From: an uncultured Demequina sp.
Lineage (GTDB): Bacteria; Actinomycetota; Actinomycetes; Actinomycetales; Demequinaceae
Length of the DNA: 46,628 bases
Direction of reading: 5' to 3'
Assembly: GCA_937925595.1 (NCBI GenBank)
Contig: CALALQ010000058.1
Coordinates: forward strand, 1 to 46,628
Position numbers and translations under genes: made by a program. This document shows positions 42,593-46,628 of this stretch, one piece after another. Position 1 is the first letter of the stretch. The number at the start of each line of letters is the position of its first letter. The notes under the pieces were generated by a model. The model was not told the origin of the DNA and searched no databases. It saw only the letters and a program-made list of their open reading frames with translations.

Positions 42593-43546
42593 GTGGTTGG
42601 GACGAGAGGGCTTGCGATTCGGGACGCCGTTGCGCTCGTGCACGCATTGGGGGCCAACCTGGCTGCCCGGGTCGGAGCGCGAACGCTCGCCATCAAAGGG
42701 GCGTCCGCCGAGCACCACGGGCTTCGGGTGGAGCGCGCCAGCGCTGACGCCGACATCTGGGTCCGTCCGCCGGATCTCGAGCGGGTGACGGCTCAGCTCT
42801 GCGAGTGTGGCTGGGTGCGGCGGGAAGAGTCGCAGAACACTTCAAGTCTCGTCGCTCACTCGATAACCATCGTGCATGGCAGTTGGCCCTGCGACATCGA
42901 TGTTCACTGGACCTTCCCTGGCTTCCTTGGTGAGGCTGGTTACGTTTTCGACGTCCTCTGGGAGCGGCGTCAAACGATGACGCAAGCGGGCGTCGAAGTG
43001 TTCATTCCCGATCGCGCGGGCGCAGTCTTGATCAGCGCACTGCATGCGCTCCGCACCCCGGTGCAGACTCCCCGGCACGCGGAGGAGTTCCGCATGCTCG
43101 TGGACGTCTGCGCTGAGATGAGCGAGGCGGAACGCCGCGACATCGTCGACCTCGCCATCGAGACCGGCGCCGTCGACACGGCGCGTCCATTCCTGGAAAC
43201 TCTCCGCGTCCCCCTCCCCGAGCCCACGCCACCAGGCGTCAACCCAGCACTCGACGAGTGGCGTGCTCGCGTCGCCGCAGACGGCGTCGTGGGAGCTCAA
43301 GCGCTCATCGCGGCCCAGCGTCTTGCCTGGTACAGGCGCCCGGCAGCCATGTGGCACATCGTCTGGCCCAGCGAACGCGACTTTCGCATCGACCACCCGG
43401 AGGTGACCCCGGGCCGCGGGCCACTCCTGCGCGCCCGCTTCGCCCGCCTAGGCCGCGGCATCCGCCAAGTCCCTGCAATCCTCCGCGGCCGCCGGCAAGC
43501 TCGCCGCGGCATCACCGAAACTTCGATGCTGGACGGTGACACGTGA
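42593..43546 (+). CDS. nucleotidyltransferase family protein (NTP_transf_5 type)
   Basis: A 317-residue protein with the nucleotidyltransferase pattern of the NTP_transf_5 group: LAIKGASAEHHGLRVERASADADIWVRP, in which the DxD of SADADI is the metal site. HGSWPCDIDVHWTFPG follows. Such proteins often occur with polysaccharide or peptide-modifying genes and their substrate is unknown. It is coupled to the PqqD-like gene by a GTGA overlap and lies two genes from an HPr-kinase-like protein, a trio recognised in other bacteria as the HPr-rel-A type of system. Base composition returns here to that of the housekeeping genes. Confidence 0.8.
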   Translation: MVGTRGLAIRDAVALVHALGANLAARVGARTLAIKGASAEHHGLRVERASADADIWVRPPDLERVTAQLCECGWVRREESQNTSSLVAHSITIVHGSWPCDIDVHWTFPGFLGEAGYVFDVLWERRQTMTQAGVEVFIPDRAGAVLISALHALRTPVQTPRHAEEFRMLVDVCAEMSEAERRDIVDLAIETGAVDTARPFLETLRVPLPEPTPPGVNPALDEWRARVAADGVVGAQALIAAQRLAWYRRPAAMWHIVWPSERDFRIDHPEVTPGRGPLLRARFARLGRGIRQVPAILRGRRQARRGITETSMLDGDT

Positions 43547-43839
43547 ACCCAACCCAAGCGTCGGGCCTCGCCTACGTCGCCCACGACGACTACGTCGTGG
43601 TCCTCAACCTCCCCCGCATCGAGGAGCAGCAGTCCCCCTACGTCTTCGAGGGAGCGGCTTTCGAGATCTGGTCGCGCATCGATGGAACAAGAACAGAGGA
43701 CCAGATCGTTGACGAGTTAGTTGAGGCCACCGGAGCTGAGCGCGAGGTCGTTGCCCGGGACACACGCGACTTCCTTGCGACGCTCCGGGGCCTCGGCCTT
43801 GTCGAGGATACGCAGCACGCGCCCCTCCCACCCCAATGA
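43543..43839 (+). CDS. PqqD-family protein
   Basis: A 98-residue small protein of the PqqD fold: AYVAHDDYVVVLNLPR, then FEGAAFEIWSRIDGTRTEDQIVDELVEATG and a helical end VARDTRDFLATLRGLGLVE. PqqD proteins bind ribosomal peptides and present them to modifying enzymes, but a branch is found with HPr-kinase-like proteins and nucleotidyltransferases in polysaccharide loci, where no precursor peptide is known. The context here is the second kind. The start overlaps the upstream stop. Confidence 0.85.
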   Translation: MNPTQASGLAYVAHDDYVVVLNLPRIEEQQSPYVFEGAAFEIWSRIDGTRTEDQIVDELVEATGAEREVVARDTRDFLATLRGLGLVEDTQHAPLPPQ

Positions 43840-43866
43840 ACTTCGTCTCACACGACGCCTACTTCA

Positions 43867-43900
43867 GTTACCCAACGCAATAGCGCGGGTAACCTAGGTT
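43867..43900 (+). promoter_or_regulatory. operator-like palindromes before the second BY-kinase
   Basis: GTTACCC (43867-43873) is inverted as GGGTAAC (43887-43893) with a 13-bp spacer, and directly abuts the 10-bp perfect palindrome AACCTAGGTT (43891-43900), which contains a possible -10 box TAGGTT. This looks like a regulator site over a promoter; the regulator is unknown. Confidence 0.45.
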
Positions 43901-43953
43901 CACTTGGGCGGAGGTCGTGGGACCACCGCGGTGTCCGTGGAGAGGCGGCCAAC

Positions 43954-45345
43954 GTGGAACTGCAGGACTATCTGCGGATCTTCCGCCAGCACTGGGTTGC
44001 CATCATCGTCGCCACCCTGGTTGGCGGCATCGCCGCGTTCGGCTGGACGCTGACGCAGCCCAAGGTCTACACGTCGAACGGCTCTGCCGTGGTCAGCGCC
44101 GGCACCTCGGCGTCGATCGGCGATGCGCTCGTTGGTGACAATCTTGCCAAGTCCCGCGCCAAGACCTACCTGGACGTCGCCAAGTCCCGGGAGGTCGCGA
44201 ACTATGCGATCGAGCAGTATGGCTTCACAGCGTCGGCCGATGCCTTGGTTGGCAGGGTGAACGTCACCAACCCGCTCGACACCTCGATCCTGCGCGTGGC
44301 CGCCACGGGTTCCTCGCCGGAGGAGGCGAGGACGCTTGTCGAGGCGTGGATCGCCGGCATGGTGCAGGTGGTCGAGGACCTTGAGGGTCAGGGCAGCGTG
44401 GACGGCAGCACCTCCGTGGTGCGGCTCACGACGCTCGACACCGCTTCACTCCCCGGCGCGCCCAGTTCTCCCAACGTAAAGCTCGCGCTCGCGCTGGGCC
44501 TCCTCGTCGGTTTTGCCGCGGGTGTCGCGTACGCGCTCATCAGGGCCGCGCTCGACCGACGCCTGCGCACCGGCAGCGACGTCGAGCGCGAGTTCGATGT
44601 TCCGCTGCTCGGCACCATTCCGTTCGATCCGTCCATCGCCAAGAGGGGCGTTGCCCTCGCGGACGCCGACTTCCACACCGCGGAGGGCGTGCGCCAGCTG
44701 CGCACCAACCTGCAATTCATGGACGTGGACAACCCGCCCCGATTCATTGTGGTCACCTCCGCGCTGCCCGGTGACGGCAAGTCCACGGTCGCCATCAAAC
44801 TGGCCGACGCTATTGCTGAGTCAGGCCAGAGCGTGATCTTGATCGACGCGGACTTGCGCCGGCCCTCCGTTGCCGACTATCTGGGACTGGTCCCCGGCGT
44901 CGGGCTGACCGATGTGCTCGTGGGCCGCGCGACGGTTGAAGACGTGCTGCAGGGGTATGGCCCCACGGGACGCTTCCACGTCATGGGCGCGGGCTCGATT
45001 CCGCCGAACCCATCCGAGCTGCTGGGCTCCACGACCATGCGCAACATGCTCAAGTCGCTCGACCCACGCGCGATCATCCTCATCGACAGCCCGCCGCTGA
45101 TCCCGGTGACCGATGCCGCAATCCTCACAGCGCGCACCGACGGCGCTCTCGTGGTGGTGCGGTCCGGAAAGACCACGATTGACCTGCTCGACAAGGCGCT
45201 GCAGAACCTCGAGCGAGTGAAGGGCCGCCCGCTTGGCGTCATCCTCGACGGCGTGAGCCGCAAGGGCGAGGGCAAGTACTACGGCAGTGAATACCGCTAC
45301 GACGCATCGCAGCCTGCTGGGGGAACTGAGACCAAGGGCAACTGA
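43954..45345 (+). CDS. Wzz/BY-kinase, second copy
   Basis: A 463-residue paralogue of the protein at 30049. ELQDYLRIFRQHWVAIIVATLVGG is the first membrane segment, VKLALALGLLVGFAAGVAYALIRAALD the second. The kinase has Walker A SALPGDGKSTVAIKLA (about residue 269), Walker A' ILIDADLRRPS and Walker B IILIDSPPLIPVTD. The C-terminal tyrosines are KYYGSEYRYDASQ, four in nine residues. It should control chain length of a polysaccharide by phosphorylation cycles. The GTG at 43954 has GAGAGGCGG before it. It is followed after 2 bp by the phosphatase-like/kinase fusion, so the two are co-transcribed. Confidence 0.93.
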   Translation: MELQDYLRIFRQHWVAIIVATLVGGIAAFGWTLTQPKVYTSNGSAVVSAGTSASIGDALVGDNLAKSRAKTYLDVAKSREVANYAIEQYGFTASADALVGRVNVTNPLDTSILRVAATGSSPEEARTLVEAWIAGMVQVVEDLEGQGSVDGSTSVVRLTTLDTASLPGAPSSPNVKLALALGLLVGFAAGVAYALIRAALDRRLRTGSDVEREFDVPLLGTIPFDPSIAKRGVALADADFHTAEGVRQLRTNLQFMDVDNPPRFIVVTSALPGDGKSTVAIKLADAIAESGQSVILIDADLRRPSVADYLGLVPGVGLTDVLVGRATVEDVLQGYGPTGRFHVMGAGSIPPNPSELLGSTTMRNMLKSLDPRAIILIDSPPLIPVTDAAILTARTDGALVVVRSGKTTIDLLDKALQNLERVKGRPLGVILDGVSRKGEGKYYGSEYRYDASQPAGGTETKGN

Positions 45346-45347
45346 CG

Positions 45348-46628
45348 ATGCCTTGGCGCAGTGGTCTCGCGTTCCGTGTGGTCCTGGTGTCCACGCGCAA
45401 CTCGACCTGCGCTGCCTTTGCCGAGCGGCTGCTGCGCCCCGCGCTCGCTGACACCGGCATCGAGGCGTGGGCCATCCGCGTCACGTCCGCGGGTCTCGAG
45501 GACGAGCAGGGCGCGCGATTCGACCCCGACGCCGAGTTCATGCTGCGCGCTCTGGGAGGCAACCCGGGCGGCTTCCGCGCCACGCACCTTGAGGCAGAGA
45601 TTGTCGACGATGCCGACGTGCTGCTGACCATGACCCGCGCCGAGCGCGATGAGGTGGTGCGGCGCTTCCCGCGAGCGCGCCAGCGCACGTTCACGCTCGT
45701 GGAGTACGCGCGGCTCAATGACCTGGTGCGCCCCATGGCGCCGCTGCGCGAGCACCCCCTCATGCTCGCGCCGGCGCGGTTCCAGGCAGAACTGACGCCG
45801 GCCGACGACATCCACGAGCCCGCCAAAGCCGATCCCCAGGAATACAACCTGATGGCCACAGAGATCGCGGAAGCGGTCTACCTGCTCGCCGAACACTGGA
45901 TAGCGATGACCCCCACGAGGGGACCGCGCCGCGATCCCTTGGGCGCGGCTCGCCTCCTGGACGCGGGGGCCGACGCTGAGATCGTTCGGCTTTCAGCGTT
46001 CGGTGTTCCTGTGGACGTGCAGTGCACTGGGGAAGGCGGACGCGCGCTGAGGCGGTCGCTGACCGCGGCGTGGTCGCGATGCCTGCGCAAGGGCGAGGAG
46101 CCTGAGCGCGAGCCAGTGCACATCGAGGCGATCGTTCACGACGATCCCACGCGGCTGCGCGTGGCGAGAGCTCGTGGTGCGATCGGCGGAGAGACCACGG
46201 CGGATCTCATGCACGCTCTGGCCGGCGCTGTGACCGTGCGCGCCATCGACGAGCGAGCGGGTGACGTGATCATGCTTCACGCCGCAGGGGTGTCGCTCCT
46301 GGACGGCCAGGTGATCGCGTTCGTCGCGCCTTCCGGCACAGGCAAGACCACCCTGTCCCGGACGCTGGGCAAGCACTACGGCTACGTCAGCGACGAGACA
46401 GTGGTGATCGACTTCGACGGCACCGTCACGCCCTACCCCAAGCCGCTGTCCATCCTCACTGCCAAGCACCACCTCAAGAAGCAAGTGGGCCCGGACGAGG
46501 AGCGGCTCCTCATGGCGCCATCGGAGTTGAGACTCGGACGCGTGGTGCTGCTCAACAGGGTGAACCGGCTCGACGGCGAGGCCGTCATCGAGGACGTTCC
46601 CCTGCTGGCAGGCATGACTGAACTGGCC
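45348..46628 (+). CDS. degenerate LMW-PTP fused to HPr-kinase-like P-loop domain (partial)
   Basis: The frame from the ATG at 45348 is open to the window end (427 codons, 3' end missing). Residues 9-185 resemble a low-molecular-weight tyrosine phosphatase (RVVLVSTRN, EAEIVDDADVLLTMTRAERDEV, FTLVEYARL), but the catalytic Cys is Ser (S15) and the loop Arg is Cys (C21), and the usual DP acid motif reads DIHEPA. Residues about 300-427 are an HPr-kinase-like domain with DVIMLHAAGVSLLDGQVIAF, P-loop APSGTGKTTLS (K333), YVSDETVVID and PKPLSI. The dead phosphatase could bind the Tyr tail of the BY-kinase just upstream and bring the second kinase to it. That role is inference. I checked the junction codon by codon (GAA CAC TGG ATA GCG ATG); there is no stop. 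Confidence 0.8.
   Translation, partial: MPWRSGLAFRVVLVSTRNSTCAAFAERLLRPALADTGIEAWAIRVTSAGLEDEQGARFDPDAEFMLRALGGNPGGFRATHLEAEIVDDADVLLTMTRAERDEVVRRFPRARQRTFTLVEYARLNDLVRPMAPLREHPLMLAPARFQAELTPADDIHEPAKADPQEYNLMATEIAEAVYLLAEHWIAMTPTRGPRRDPLGAARLLDAGADAEIVRLSAFGVPVDVQCTGEGGRALRRSLTAAWSRCLRKGEEPEREPVHIEAIVHDDPTRLRVARARGAIGGETTADLMHALAGAVTVRAIDERAGDVIMLHAAGVSLLDGQVIAFVAPSGTGKTTLSRTLGKHYGYVSDETVVIDFDGTVTPYPKPLSILTAKHHLKKQVGPDEERLLMAPSELRLGRVVLLNRVNRLDGEAVIEDVPLLAGMTELA

Noticed and set aside
43543..43839. RiPP (modified peptide) biosynthesis based on the PqqD gene
   Set aside because: No radical-SAM enzyme, YcaO, cyclase or precursor-like small gene is adjacent; the neighbours are polysaccharide genes.

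Overview
The window is chromosomal DNA of a high-GC Gram-positive bacterium. Its content points to Actinobacteria, probably order Micrococcales: a K+-independent membrane pyrophosphatase, topA with a lysine-rich tail, a tmk-holB pair, a SigE-type sigma factor, lipobox lipoproteins, an LPXTG-like surface protein, and many GTG/TTG starts with a TANNNT box 6-8 nt upstream (leaderless mRNAs). The family assignment (Demequinaceae- or Cellulomonadaceae-like) is inference from remembered gene order and is uncertain.

Region by region. 1-8.3 kb is housekeeping: hppA, a class I methyltransferase, a NrdG-like protein that has lost its radical-SAM cysteines, an inositol-phosphatase-family gene, and topA. 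8.4-9.6 kb holds an AbiEi/DUF559 nuclease-like gene framed by two copies of a 98-bp inverted-repeat element. 9.7-13.4 kb has a sigma factor, a membrane protein and two Gfo/Idh/MocA oxidoreductases. 13.4-18.0 kb has a frameshifted secreted protein, an L,D-transpeptidase, tmk-holB, a secreted alpha/beta hydrolase and tRNA-Thr(CGT). 18.1-22.2 kb has a second inverted-repeat array, a serine hydrolase and a large Trp/Cys-repeat secreted protein. 22.2-27.6 kb has a FAD/Fe-S D-lactate-type dehydrogenase, a second DUF559 gene surrounded by a third repeat family, a CAP lipoprotein and a tyrosine phosphatase.

27.6-46.6 kb is an exopolysaccharide locus. It contains a DUF4012 protein, a surface protein, two Wzz/BY-kinase genes that bracket the locus, an initiating sugar transferase, GDP-L-fucose synthesis (gmd-fcl), two glycosyltransferases, a WcaF-like acetyltransferase, a cytidylyltransferase plus CDP-alcohol phosphotransferase pair with a HIT protein, a Wzx-like flippase and a Wzy-like polymerase. 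It ends with a nucleotidyltransferase, a PqqD-like protein and a fusion of a catalytically dead phosphatase to an HPr-kinase-like P-loop domain. In the logic of the pathway, the sugar transferase primes the lipid carrier, the GTs and acetyltransferase build the repeat unit, Wzx flips it, Wzy polymerises it, and the BY-kinases with the phosphatase control chain length.

The least explained content is (i) three sequence-unrelated repeat families, two of which share the same design of forward units then inverted units at a 40-41 bp period, and two of which sit beside DUF559 genes; (ii) the 9-mer CCGACGCTG, counted by eye at least 24 times, in all frames and in intergenic DNA but absent from the central exopolysaccharide genes; and (iii) the dead-phosphatase/HPr-kinase fusion with its PqqD and nucleotidyltransferase partners.
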